The notes beneath the pieces were generated by a model. The model did not search any database, was not told the origin of the DNA, and worked only from the letters and a program-made list of their open reading frames with translations. Shown here in pieces: positions 1-6,871 of a DNA stretch of 10,658 nucleotides. Origin of the DNA: an uncultured Bacilli bacterium (GTDB taxonomy: Bacteria; Bacillota_I; Bacilli_A; RF39; UBA660); NCBI GenBank assembly GCA_905236935.1, contig CAJOQL010000130.1:1-10658 (forward strand), read 5' to 3'. Positions within the stretch are counted from its first letter, which is position 1. Each line of letters begins with the position of its first letter. The position numbers were made by a program, and so were the translations under genes.

Positions 1-936
1 GTAGCCGTCCCAAAAACCGCGATTGAACACGCGACTCAAGCGTTCGTCCCAGTCGGCTATCTTCGGTAGGATGACGGCATCGTCGGCATACTCACCGCGT
101 TGCCATGCATCGACAGCCTCTTTATAACAACCCACCACAGTGCTGACGTACTCCGCACCGCGTGCACGACCTTCTATCTTGAGGACTCGCACACCGGCAT
201 CGAGCATCTTATTAAGGAAATGGATGGTCTTCAGGTCTTTGGGCGACATGATATACTGGTTGTCAATATCCAGTTCAAGGTCGGACGATTTGTCCTTGAC
301 GGTATAGCCGCGACGGCACACCTGCACACAGGCACCACGATTGGCACTCATGCCGTAGTTGTTCAGACTTAGATAGCACTTACCGCTCACAGCCATACAG
401 AGCGCGCCGTGGCAGAACATCTCAATGCGCAGCAACTCACCCTTCGGGCCGCATATATGCTGCTCGCATATATCGCGGTAGATACTGGCCACCTGCTCCA
501 TATTCAGTTCGCGTGCCAGCACCACTACATCAGCGAACTGGGCATAGAAACGCAAGGCCTCCGTGTTGGCTATGTTGAGTTGGGTACTCAGATGTACCTC
601 CTGCCCCACTTGAGCGCAATATTGCATCACCGCTATGTCACTGGCGATGATAGCATCTACGCCAGCCTGTTTTGCATGATCTACAATCTCACACATCAGC
701 ATGAGATCCTCAGGATACATGACCGTATTGAGCGTCAGGTAGGTTTTCACCCTCGCCTCGCGGCAGATAGCCACGATGCGATGCATGTCCTCCGTCGTGA
801 AATTTGCCGAACTGCGGGCACGCATGTTCAGATGCTCGATGCCGAAATAGACGCTGGTAGCACCGGCTTCTATAGCCGCTGCCAAACTCTCCCAGCACCC
901 TACGGGGGCCATTATTTCTATTTGTGAAGCATTCAT
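1..936 (-). CDS. Peptidase U32 family protein (TrhP/YegQ-like), 3' end beyond window
   Basis: The frame is open from an ATG at 934-936 to the left edge, giving 312 residues with no stop, so the C-terminus is missing. The U32 signature is complete: E172-x-F174, G177-A-L-C180, G185-x-C187 and S190. It is followed by NRGACVQVC (C203, C207). These four cysteines match the set that ligates an Fe-S cluster in characterised U32 proteins such as UbiU/UbiV. The family is labelled collagenase-like protease, but several members act in RNA modification. TrhP (YegQ) is needed for 5-hydroxyuridine at tRNA position 34, and RlhA for hydroxycytidine in 23S rRNA. A tRNA or rRNA hydroxylation role is inferred from family and length. 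Only one ATG is possible, because an in-frame TAA lies 10 codons upstream. A purine-rich GGAAGGAG lies about 15 nt before the start. The gene lies 83 nt downstream of asd on the same strand and may be read from that operon. Confidence 0.93.
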   Translation of the reverse strand, partial: MNASQIEIMAPVGCWESLAAAIEAGATSVYFGIEHLNMRARSSANFTTEDMHRIVAICREARVKTYLTLNTVMYPEDLMLMCEIVDHAKQAGVDAIIASDIAVMQYCAQVGQEVHLSTQLNIANTEALRFYAQFADVVVLARELNMEQVASIYRDICEQHICGPKGELLRIEMFCHGALCMAVSGKCYLSLNNYGMSANRGACVQVCRRGYTVKDKSSDLELDIDNQYIMSPKDLKTIHFLNKMLDAGVRVLKIEGRARGAEYVSTVVGCYKEAVDAWQRGEYADDAVILPKIADWDERLSRVFNRGFWDGY

Positions 937-999
937 CGTTGTCTTCAGCCGCTCCTTCCCGTTTTAACCCTTGAAAATACGGGTCTGCCACGGGGCAAT

Positions 1000-1043
1000 A
1001 TTGGGTGATTATTGGGTGATTATTGCGTGGTTATTGCGTGATT
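1000..1043. repeat. 11-bp tandem repeat, four copies, spanning the asd stop codon
   Basis: Four head-to-tail 11-bp units run from 1000: two of ATTGGGTGATT (1000-1010, 1011-1021), then ATTGCGTGGTT (1022-1032) and ATTGCGTGATT (1033-1043). The two right-hand units encode the last residues of Asd. The asd stop TAA (1020-1022) is formed across the junction of units two and three. Because 11 is not a multiple of 3, each unit is read in a different frame. The two identical left copies lie beyond the gene. No protein-level reason for the repeat is apparent, so slippage or a small repeat family is the likely origin. Confidence 0.9.
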
Positions 1044-2033
1044 TAATAAATACTCGGCTATCTGCACGGCATTGAGTGCCGCTCCTTTGCGGATCTGGTC
1101 ACTCACACACCAGAAACTCAGTCCGCAGTCGTCCGTCAGGTCCTGACGTACGCGACCTATGAAAACCTCGTCTTTGCCGCTCAGGAAGAGGGGCATCGGG
1201 TATTTCTTCTCTGCCGGTTCGTCCATCAGCACGCAGCCCGGAGCTGTGGCAAACGCCTCTTGTGCCTGCTTCACTGTTATTGGTTGCTCCGTCTCCACCC
1301 ACACGCTCTCGCTATGGGCACGGAGCGAAGGAACACGTACACAAGTGGCACTCACACGGATGTCGGAATGCATGATCTTACGTGTCTCGTTGTACATCTT
1401 CATCTCCTCTTTGGTGTATCCGTTGTCGGTGAAGACGTCAATATGGGGTATCAGATTGTATGCCAACTGGTAAGCAAATTTTTCCACTGTCGGTTGTTCT
1501 CCATTCAGCACTTGGCGGTATTGTGCCTCCAGTTCCTTCATCGCCTGCGCACCGGCACCGGAGGCGGCCTGATAGGTAGCCACATGTACACGACGGATAT
1601 GACTGAGGCGCTCTATAGCGTTGAGCGCCACCACCATCTGAATCGTCGTACAGTTGGGGTTGGCGATGATACCACGCGGACGAACGAGTGCATCGGCAGC
1701 ATTTACCTCAGGTACCACCAACGGTACATCAGCATCCATGCGGAAGGCCGAAGAATTGTCAATAAGAATGGCACCATGACGGGTGATGTCCTCTGCGTAC
1801 TCGCGTGATACGCCTGCGCCCGCGGAAGCAAAAGCAATATCGACGCCCTTGAAGGCGTCGCCGTGTTCCAGCAGTTGAACCGTATAGGATTGTCCGCGGA
1901 AAATATAGTGTGATCCTGCACTACGTGCAGAACCGAACAGTCTTAGTTCGGATACCGGGAACTGCCGCTGTTCTAAGACACGCAGCAGTTCCTGTCCGAC
2001 GGCGCCGGAAGCGCCTACGATAGCAATTACCAT
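1020..2033 (-). CDS. asd: Aspartate-semialdehyde dehydrogenase
   Basis: Asd reduces L-4-aspartyl phosphate to aspartate 4-semialdehyde with NADPH. This is the branch point to lysine/diaminopimelate (and so peptidoglycan), threonine and methionine. The protein has 337 residues, normal for the family. The N-terminal Rossmann motif GASGAVG is at residues 7-13. The catalytic cysteine is C128 in NPNCTT, the substrate-contacting glutamine is in YQAASGAG (Q155), and the active-site histidine is H240 in VPSLRAHSE. The ATG at 2031-2033 puts the Rossmann motif at the extreme N-terminus, as expected. The upstream gene ends 6 nt before this start, so the two are surely co-transcribed. No promoter is visible in that gap. 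The C-terminal tail NHAITTQ is encoded by a tandem repeat and is probably not conserved. The recognition is certain at family level. Confidence 0.97.
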   Translation of the reverse strand: MVIAIVGASGAVGQELLRVLEQRQFPVSELRLFGSARSAGSHYIFRGQSYTVQLLEHGDAFKGVDIAFASAGAGVSREYAEDITRHGAILIDNSSAFRMDADVPLVVPEVNAADALVRPRGIIANPNCTTIQMVVALNAIERLSHIRRVHVATYQAASGAGAQAMKELEAQYRQVLNGEQPTVEKFAYQLAYNLIPHIDVFTDNGYTKEEMKMYNETRKIMHSDIRVSATCVRVPSLRAHSESVWVETEQPITVKQAQEAFATAPGCVLMDEPAEKKYPMPLFLSGKDEVFIGRVRQDLTDDCGLSFWCVSDQIRKGAALNAVQIAEYLLNHAITTQ

Positions 2034-2039
2034 ACTTTC

Positions 2040-2234
2040 TTAAGCCAGTGCGATAATTGTGTCAGTCTCAGCCTCTGCGAAGGTAATCTTACCCTCGCGA
2101 GCGAGCCAACCCAGAGCCAGATAGAGCTCTTCGTTTTTCAGCTTGGTGGCTTTCTTCAGAGCCTTCAGACCCTGAGCGCCATTCTGCAGAGCACCCCAGA
2201 TGAGGCCTGCATTTTCACCAATCTTAGTAATCAT
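2040..2234 (-). CDS. Small winged helix-turn-helix protein (DUF2582-like)
   Basis: This 64-residue protein resembles the DUF2582 winged-helix family common in Bacteroidota. Predicted elements are helix 1 (about residues 4-18, GENAGLIWGALQ), helix 2 (22-30, GLKALKKAT), a putative recognition helix (34-47, NEELYLALGWLAREG) and a short beta wing (48-62). The fold suggests nucleic-acid binding, but helix 3 is rich in acidic and aliphatic residues rather than basic ones, so DNA binding should not be assumed. There is no ligand-binding or second domain. It lies 53 nt after fabF and 6 nt before asd on the same strand, so it is probably an operon member. No terminator or good promoter is seen in the 53-nt gap. 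Its target and role are unknown. Confidence 0.85.
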   Translation of the reverse strand: MITKIGENAGLIWGALQNGAQGLKALKKATKLKNEELYLALGWLAREGKITFAEAETDTIIALA

Positions 2235-2287
2235 AATACCTTAAAATTTTGTTTTGTTAGACTAATACGAGTGAAGTTGCTAATGGG

Positions 2288-3547
2288 TCACTCTTCCCAT
2301 TTCTTGAATATGAGGCACGCATTATGTCCGCCGAAGCCAAACGTGTTGCTCAAGGCGTAGCGGATGTCACGATGTTGGGCCTTGTCGAATGTGAAATTGA
2401 TGCGATAGTCGATGTTCTCATCTACGTCCTCGGGATCATGATTGATGGTAGGAGGAATGATGCCGTCCCTCAGCGCCATGATACATGCCAGGGCTTCCAC
2501 CGCTCCTGTGGCACCGATCAGATGACCTGTCATTGACTTGGTGGAATCCAGATTCATGTCGTATACATGTTCACCAAAAACTCGCTGGATAGCTTTCACT
2601 TCAGTCACATCGCCCAACGGTGTGGATGTGCCGTGCGTATTGATATAATCCACCTGCTCAGGCTGCAGTCCTGCGTCTCGAATAGCCTGACGCATTACGC
2701 GCTCCGCACCCTTACCTTCGGGATCAGGCGCCGTCATATGATACGCGTCTGAAGTCATGCCTACACCGATGATCTCGGCATAGATCTTCGCTCCGCGGGC
2801 CTTGGCGTGCTCGTATTCCTCCAGGATCAGACAAGCTGCTCCTTCACCCAGCACAAAACCGTCACGCGACTTGGAGAACGGACGACTGGCCGTCTCGGGA
2901 CTGTCATTACGAGTGGAGAGTGCATGCAGCGAGTTGAATCCACCTATACCCGTGTAGGTCACATCGGCATCCGCTCCACCGGTCAGCAGTACCTCAGCAT
3001 GACCCAAACGTATCTGGTCGAAAGCCGAACCTACGGCGTGCGACGAAGACGAACAGGCGGTGCTCACCGAGAAACTCGGGCCACCCAATCCGAAGCGAAT
3101 AGAGATCTGTCCGGCAGCAATACTGGGGATAGCCTTCGGGATCATAAAGGGATTAAAACGGGGAACACCGTCACCCTTAGCAAAATCTATGATCTCCTCT
3201 TCGGTAGACTGCAATCCACCCATGCCGCTACCCCAGATCACTCCTATGCGGCTGCGATCCTCTTTGTCCAGATCCAAACCACTGTCCTTCAGCGCTTCAT
3301 CAGCTACGCACACAGAGAACTGAGAATAGCGATCCATCTTACGCGCCTCCTTGCGATCGATTACGGTGGTAGGGTCGAAATTCTTCACCTCGCCGGCAAA
3401 CTGGGTCTTGAACAAACTGGCATCAAAAGCGGTGATGGGTGCAATACCGTTCACACCTTTCACCAATGACTGCCATGTTTCCGGGGCAGAGTTACCCACG
3501 GGCGTGAGCGCACCTAAACCTGTTATAACTACGCGTTTTAACTGCAT
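2288..3547 (-). CDS. fabF: 3-oxoacyl-[acyl-carrier-protein] synthase II
   Basis: FabF (KAS II) condenses acyl-ACP with malonyl-ACP in the elongation cycle of type II fatty acid synthesis in the cytosol. The protein has 419 residues, close to the 410-420 usual for the family. The catalytic triad is visible: nucleophile C165 in STACSSSSH, H305 in NTHGTSTPLGD and H342 in STKSMTGHLIGA, with the conserved K337. The glycine-rich end NTFGFGGHNA is at 401-410. The Cys-His-His triad rules out a KAS III enzyme, and the length and motifs fit FabF better than FabB. The ATG at 3545-3547 gives the standard N-terminus (KRVVITGLGALTPVG). The gene lies 79 nt downstream of acpP, a widespread pairing, with a probable partial terminator between them. 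Confidence 0.98.
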   Translation of the reverse strand: MQLKRVVITGLGALTPVGNSAPETWQSLVKGVNGIAPITAFDASLFKTQFAGEVKNFDPTTVIDRKEARKMDRYSQFSVCVADEALKDSGLDLDKEDRSRIGVIWGSGMGGLQSTEEEIIDFAKGDGVPRFNPFMIPKAIPSIAAGQISIRFGLGGPSFSVSTACSSSSHAVGSAFDQIRLGHAEVLLTGGADADVTYTGIGGFNSLHALSTRNDSPETASRPFSKSRDGFVLGEGAACLILEEYEHAKARGAKIYAEIIGVGMTSDAYHMTAPDPEGKGAERVMRQAIRDAGLQPEQVDYINTHGTSTPLGDVTEVKAIQRVFGEHVYDMNLDSTKSMTGHLIGATGAVEALACIMALRDGIIPPTINHDPEDVDENIDYRINFTFDKAQHRDIRYALSNTFGFGGHNACLIFKKWEE

Positions 3548-3576
3548 ATATTTCTATTCGTGCAAATACAAAAAGC

Positions 3577-3606
3577 ACGAGTTTACAGGTTTTCCCGTAA
3601 ACTCGT
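3577..3606 (-). terminator. Probable intrinsic terminator/attenuator between acpP and fabF
   Basis: A perfect 10-bp inverted repeat (ACGAGTTTAC at 3577-3586, GTAAACTCGT at 3597-3606) encloses a 10-nt loop. On the minus strand it lies about 20 nt past the acpP stop and is followed after one base by CTTTTTGT, the T-run of a Rho-independent terminator. The stem is only moderately GC-rich and the T-run is five long, so read-through into fabF is likely. The simplest role is to set a high ACP to FabF ratio. Confidence 0.65.
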
Positions 3607-3607
3607 T

Positions 3608-3623
3608 TACCTGCGAACAGGTA
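3608..3623 (-). other. Short hairpin with UUCG loop after acpP
   Basis: Read on the minus strand, TACCTG and CAGGTA form a perfect 6-bp stem around a TTCG tetraloop, 3 nt after the acpP stop codon. The closing pair is G-C rather than the extra-stable C-G of the classic UUCG loop. It may protect the 3' end of the acpP transcript or help the adjacent terminator. Its 5' arm ACCTG recurs in the loop of the next hairpin (minus-strand reading across 3586-3590), so an alternative pairing is possible. Confidence 0.5.
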
Positions 3624-3626
3624 GAT

Positions 3627-3863
3627 TTATTTTACTGCTTTCTCTACGTAAGCGATAGCATCGCCCACTGTAGCGATCTTCTGGGTGTCCTCATCAGGAA
3701 TCGAAATACCGAATTCCTTTTCGAACTCCATGATCATTTCTACTGTATCCAGCGAATCGGCACCCAGATCAGTCTGGAAATTAGCCTCGTTGGTAACTTG
3801 CGACTCTTCAACGCCAAGCTTATCTGCAATAATTGCTTTTACTTTTGCATCAATTTCTGCCAT
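3627..3863 (-). CDS. acpP: Acyl carrier protein
   Basis: This is a 78-residue acidic protein that carries growing acyl chains as thioesters on a phosphopantetheine arm, acting with FabF and the other enzymes of type II fatty acid synthesis. The attachment site is S37 in the invariant [10 protein letters not shown] motif. Four-helix ACP features are clear: helix 1 (3-15), helix 2 after S37 ([14 protein letters not shown]), the IPDED turn (55-59) and a final helix ([13 protein letters not shown]). The length is exactly that of the family. The ATG at 3861-3863 gives the expected N-terminus. It is the first gene of the acpP-fabF cluster, with a strong promoter about 90 nt upstream and two hairpins directly after the stop. 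Abundance control by partial termination is inferred. Confidence 0.98.
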   Translation of the reverse strand: MAEIDAKVKAIIADKLGVEESQVTNEANFQTDLGADSLDTVEMIMEFEKEFGISIPDEDTQKIATVGDAIAYVEKAVK

Positions 3864-3948
3864 AATACTTAAATGATTTTAAGTTAATATTTTATGTTTT
3901 TCTAAAAATTCGAATATTTTTATTTCCGCGCATTTCGGAAAATCGGTG

Positions 3949-3980
3949 CAAAATTACGGTTTTTTTTTTGAATATGCAAA
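3949..3980 (-). promoter_or_regulatory. Bacteroidota sigma-70 (ABfr-type) promoter of acpP
   Basis: On the minus strand a -33 element TTTG (3977-3980) and a -7 element TAATTTTG (3949-3956) are separated by exactly 20 bp, which includes a run of ten A. This matches the published Bacteroides consensus (TTTG, 19-21 bp, TAnnTTTG). Transcription should start near 3940-3945, leaving a leader of roughly 80 nt before the acpP ATG. Confidence 0.8.
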
Positions 3981-3990
3981 TTTTTTGCAT
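3974..3990. promoter_or_regulatory. Palindrome overlapping the acpP -33 box
   Basis: ATGCAAA (3974-3980) and TTTGCAT (3984-3990) form a perfect 7-bp dyad with a 3-bp centre. One arm contains the -33 TTTG of the acpP promoter, a position suited to repressor binding. It also lies immediately after the stop of the preceding metallophosphatase gene. Read on the minus strand it is followed by A residues rather than T, so it is not a good terminator for that gene. The operator role is inference from position and symmetry only, and the sequence is AT-rich enough for chance. Confidence 0.35.
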
Positions 3991-4812
3991 TTATTTTTGC
4001 TTTTTGCTATCTAAATCTAACACTATCTTGCCTAAATAGATTCCACTCTTGCCCATTTGGCGTACCGGAATAGAGTCTCCGTCCAAGTTGGCTACACGCA
4101 AATTATCATATAATTTGTGGGTGTGTCCGCCTATGACTACATCAATGCCGCGGGTGTGTGCCACCATCGTGGTGTCGCATACATCACCCGGCACTTTGCC
4201 GCAGGTACCCATATGACTGAGACAGATCACTACATCGCATCCCTGAGCCCGCAGGGTATCTGCCATCTGTTGAGCGACAGGATACGGATCGAGATAGCGG
4301 GCCGGTAGGAAATTCTTGTCAGAGATCAGTCCTTTGGGATCACATCCCAGTCCGAACACACCTATCTTCAGTCCCGGACGACGAAGGATGACAAAGGGTT
4401 TGATGATATTCTCCAATGCAGTGCCTGTGAAGTCATAGTTGGCGCATACAACGGGGAACTTAGCCATCTTCAGCACTTCCGCCAGAGTGTCCAGACCATT
4501 GTCGAACTCATGGTTACCCAACGTGGCGGCATCATAGCACATACGGTTCATCGCATCCAGTTCGACACGACCATGATAATAGTTGAAATACGGTGTTCCC
4601 TGACTAAAATCGCCGGCATCAAGCAGCAACAATTGCGGATCGGCCTGACGCTCTTCGGCAATCAGACCCATACGACGTGCATAACCGCCGTTCCCGTCCG
4701 CCTTGGGTTCCACTTGCGAATGGGTGTCGTTGGTGTGAAGGATGGTCAGATGATCCGGTTGGGTACACGCTGCAGTCAAAGCGGCAAGGCATACAAGGAA
4801 AGTGTGTTTCAT
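3991..4812 (-). CDS. 5'-nucleotidase-type metallophosphatase lipoprotein (catalytic domain only)
   Basis: A 273-residue protein with an N-terminal signal ending in a lipobox, LTAAC, so C16 is probably lipidated and the enzyme sits in the periplasm or outer membrane. The rest is one calcineurin-like metallophosphatase domain of the UshA/5'-nucleotidase type. Metal-binding motifs in order are HTNDTHS (26-32), DAGDFSQG (65-72), TLGNHEFDNG (97-106, N100/H101), LSHMG (198-202) and GGHTH (228-232). The family hydrolyses nucleotides or related phosphoesters with two metal ions. The C-terminal 5'-nucleotidase domain that contributes substrate recognition in UshA is absent: the protein ends about 40 residues after GGHTH. 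A separate partner gene is sometimes found in Bacteroidota but none is present here. The start lies 12 nt after the mutL stop, so it is the last gene of that operon. The substrate is not predictable. Confidence 0.92.
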   Translation of the reverse strand: MKHTFLVCLAALTAACTQPDHLTILHTNDTHSQVEPKADGNGGYARRMGLIAEERQADPQLLLLDAGDFSQGTPYFNYYHGRVELDAMNRMCYDAATLGNHEFDNGLDTLAEVLKMAKFPVVCANYDFTGTALENIIKPFVILRRPGLKIGVFGLGCDPKGLISDKNFLPARYLDPYPVAQQMADTLRAQGCDVVICLSHMGTCGKVPGDVCDTTMVAHTRGIDVVIGGHTHKLYDNLRVANLDGDSIPVRQMGKSGIYLGKIVLDLDSKKQK

Positions 4813-4824
4813 ATTGCTATTTGT

Positions 4825-6618
4825 TTAAAAGCGTTGGTTGATCTCGTCATCACTCAGACGCGTGAGTACGGTCTTTCCGTCCGGTGTACGCAGATACGAG
4901 GGCAGGCGCAGCAGGCGACTTACCAGATCCTTCATTTCTTCAGGACTCAGACTGCGCCCGTATGGAATAGCAGCACTCTCTGCCAACGAGAGAGCAATCT
5001 GTTCACGCCATTCGACCTGCGTACTCGCGTTGCGTTCACGCACTTGCGAGAGTATATGTTGCAGGATAGGCTGCGGCGACTGATCTGTCAGACGGGCTGG
5101 CACAGAGAGGATCGAATAACTGTTCGGACTAAGTTGTTCCAGATCGAATCCTATCGTCTTTAGGTCGGGCAGTATCTGCTCCATGAGCAACATCTCATCT
5201 GGCTGCAGCTCTACCACCTCCGGGAAGAGCAGTTGTTGCATCGCCCCCTGCGTCTCACTCATCTGCTCCATCCACTCGCGGAAGAGGATGACAACATGAG
5301 CACGATGCTGGTTGATAAGAAGCAGTCCGCCTTCAGTAGCCGTCAGGATATAACGGTCGGCATACTGCCATACGGAAAAACTCTCCTCTATCTGCAGGTT
5401 GATTTCTGTCGCATTTGGATAGATAACGTTGGTCTCAGGCTTGAGACCTGTATATAGGCTTTCCCACTGCCGCGGCGCAGGCTGCGACGGGGAATAGGTA
5501 TTGCGGGAATGGAAGGGGTTGTAGTTAGGGTCTACGGTCACTTGCGGCATCGAGGTCTCATGCTCGGAAGGCATAGGTATATCGATACTGCCGCGAGTAT
5601 CGAAATCGATTTGCGGGGCTAGGGTGAACTTACCCAGTGCCTCGCGCACGGAAGCCATCAGGATCTGGAAGATCGTCTGCTCGTCGGCAAACTTAATCTC
5701 CGTCTTGGTTGGGTGAATATTGACATCTATCGATTCGGGATCGATGTCGAAATAGATGAAGAAAGAGGGTTGGTAGTCATTGCTGAGCATTCCGGCATAT
5801 GCCGTCTGCACAGCCTTGAGGAAATACGGATGACGCATGTAGCGTCCGTTGACGAAGAAATACTGCTCCGCTTTGCGGGTCACAGATTCGGGCTTCACAA
5901 CAAGGCCGTGGATATTCACCAGTTCCGTCTCCGTACGTATTTCCACCAATCCTGCCGTATAACTATTGCGCGAAGGGTTACCGAAGATTGACTCGATGCG
6001 CTGTTTCTCCGACTGCGCCGGCATCTCCAGCAGTATCTCATCGTTGTGCACAAAAGTGAAAGCTACCTTCGGATATACCAGCACGATACGATAAAACTCA
6101 TTGAGCAGATTGCGCAACTCCGTCTGATCGGTCTTGAGGAACTTACGGCGTACGGGAACGTTGAAGAAGAGGTTGCTTACCTTGATGTTGGTACCTACAG
6201 GACAACTGCATACCTCCTGACGGATTACATCCGAACCGTGTATCTCAAGCAACGTACCGGTCTCATCCTCGGCGCGACGCGTCTGCATCTCCACTTGCGC
6301 TACAGCACAGATGGAAGCCAGTGCTTCTCCGCGAAAGCCCATCGTACGTAGTGAATACAGGTCCTTCGCCTCACGTATCTTGCTGGTAGCATGCCGCTCA
6401 AAGGCCAAGCGCGCATCGGTGGTACTCATTCCCGAACCGTTGTCAATCACCTGCAGCAATGTACGACCTGCATCACGTACGATAACCTGCACACGATCTG
6501 CACCGGCATCGAGACTATTTTCCACCAGTTCTTTCAGGCAAGAGGCTGGGCGTTGGATCACCTCACCTGCTGCTATCTGATTAGCCACACTATCGGGTAA
6601 GAGACGGATGATATCCAT
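4825..6618 (-). CDS. mutL: DNA mismatch repair protein MutL
   Basis: MutL couples mismatch recognition by MutS to strand incision and excision. The 597-residue protein has the GHKL ATPase at residues 1-330: ANQIAAGEVIQRP (12-24), E30 and N34 in KELVENSLDAG, DNGSGM (59-64), RHATSKI (75-81), GFRGEAL (94-100) and the ATP-contacting lysine K305 in NIHPTKTEIKF. A linker (about 335-410) is poor in conserved motifs, and the C-terminal dimerisation domain starts near 411. The endonuclease motif that begins DQHA in many MutLs reads NQHRAH here (436-441), with asparagine (codon AAC) in place of the first aspartate. The CPHGRP-type motif near the C-terminus is TPDGKT (578-583). Incision activity is therefore uncertain. 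The ATG at 6616-6618 gives the standard N-terminus. The gene lies 13 nt after an upstream small membrane protein. Confidence 0.97.
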   Translation of the reverse strand: MDIIRLLPDSVANQIAAGEVIQRPASCLKELVENSLDAGADRVQVIVRDAGRTLLQVIDNGSGMSTTDARLAFERHATSKIREAKDLYSLRTMGFRGEALASICAVAQVEMQTRRAEDETGTLLEIHGSDVIRQEVCSCPVGTNIKVSNLFFNVPVRRKFLKTDQTELRNLLNEFYRIVLVYPKVAFTFVHNDEILLEMPAQSEKQRIESIFGNPSRNSYTAGLVEIRTETELVNIHGLVVKPESVTRKAEQYFFVNGRYMRHPYFLKAVQTAYAGMLSNDYQPSFFIYFDIDPESIDVNIHPTKTEIKFADEQTIFQILMASVREALGKFTLAPQIDFDTRGSIDIPMPSEHETSMPQVTVDPNYNPFHSRNTYSPSQPAPRQWESLYTGLKPETNVIYPNATEINLQIEESFSVWQYADRYILTATEGGLLLINQHRAHVVILFREWMEQMSETQGAMQQLLFPEVVELQPDEMLLMEQILPDLKTIGFDLEQLSPNSYSILSVPARLTDQSPQPILQHILSQVRERNASTQVEWREQIALSLAESAAIPYGRSLSPEEMKDLVSRLLRLPSYLRTPDGKTVLTRLSDDEINQRF

Positions 6619-6631
6619 GAGTGGTGAGCAG

Positions 6632-6868
6632 TTAGAGTAGGTAGAAGAAAGCGAAGAGCAACATCAGGAGTAACGCTAACCAGAATACAAGTCTGGATGG
6701 TTTGCGGCGACGCATCTCACTCATGTTCTTCTCGTGTTCCTGCCGGAAAGTCCCGTGCTGAAGACGCGCAAGTTTTTTATCCTTGCGCGTCTCCTTCTCC
6801 GGATCGTAATAGATGGGACGATAGTCCCACTCACGGGGTTTCTGTACTTTCGGAAAAAGTACGGACAT
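6632..6868 (-). CDS. Small tail-anchored membrane protein of unknown function
   Basis: This 78-residue protein has two parts: a soluble, strongly charged N-terminal region and a single C-terminal hydrophobic helix (about 60-78, RLVFWLALLLMLLFAFFYLL). The basic stretch MRRRKPSR just before the helix suggests that the N-terminus stays in the cytoplasm. Around residues 13-26 is a WDYRPIYYDPEKE motif, which I associate from memory with small uncharacterised Bacteroidota proteins encoded beside mutL. No enzyme motif is present. It starts 3 nt after the stop of the TPR lipoprotein (TAAGCAATG) and ends 13 nt before mutL, so it is translated from the same mRNA. The codon-level coherence, tight spacing and TM helix support a real gene. 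Function is unknown. Confidence 0.85.
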   Translation of the reverse strand: MSVLFPKVQKPREWDYRPIYYDPEKETRKDKKLARLQHGTFRQEHEKNMSEMRRRKPSRLVFWLALLLMLLFAFFYLL

Positions 6869-6871
6869 TGC

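Noticed and set aside
409..927. Plus-strand open frame opposite the U32 gene
   Set aside because: The minus-strand frame carries the full U32 signature with all four cysteines; the plus-strand translation resembles nothing.
958..983. Hairpin CCCGT/ACGGG upstream of the U32 gene, considered as an asd terminator
   Set aside because: The stem is 5 bp plus a bulge and is followed on the minus strand by a purine-rich stretch, not a T-run.
710..991. Minus-strand open frame overlapping the U32 start in another frame
   Set aside because: It is an out-of-frame shadow of the U32 coding sequence; its translation has no recognisable domain.
2807..3469. Plus-strand open frame (220 codons) opposite fabF
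   Set aside because: It overlaps the highly conserved fabF coding sequence and has no start context, family resemblance or promoter.
3563..3570. TGTATTTG just upstream of fabF, considered as a separate -7 box
   Set aside because: It deviates from the TA of the consensus, has no -33 partner and would leave a leader of only about 8 nt.
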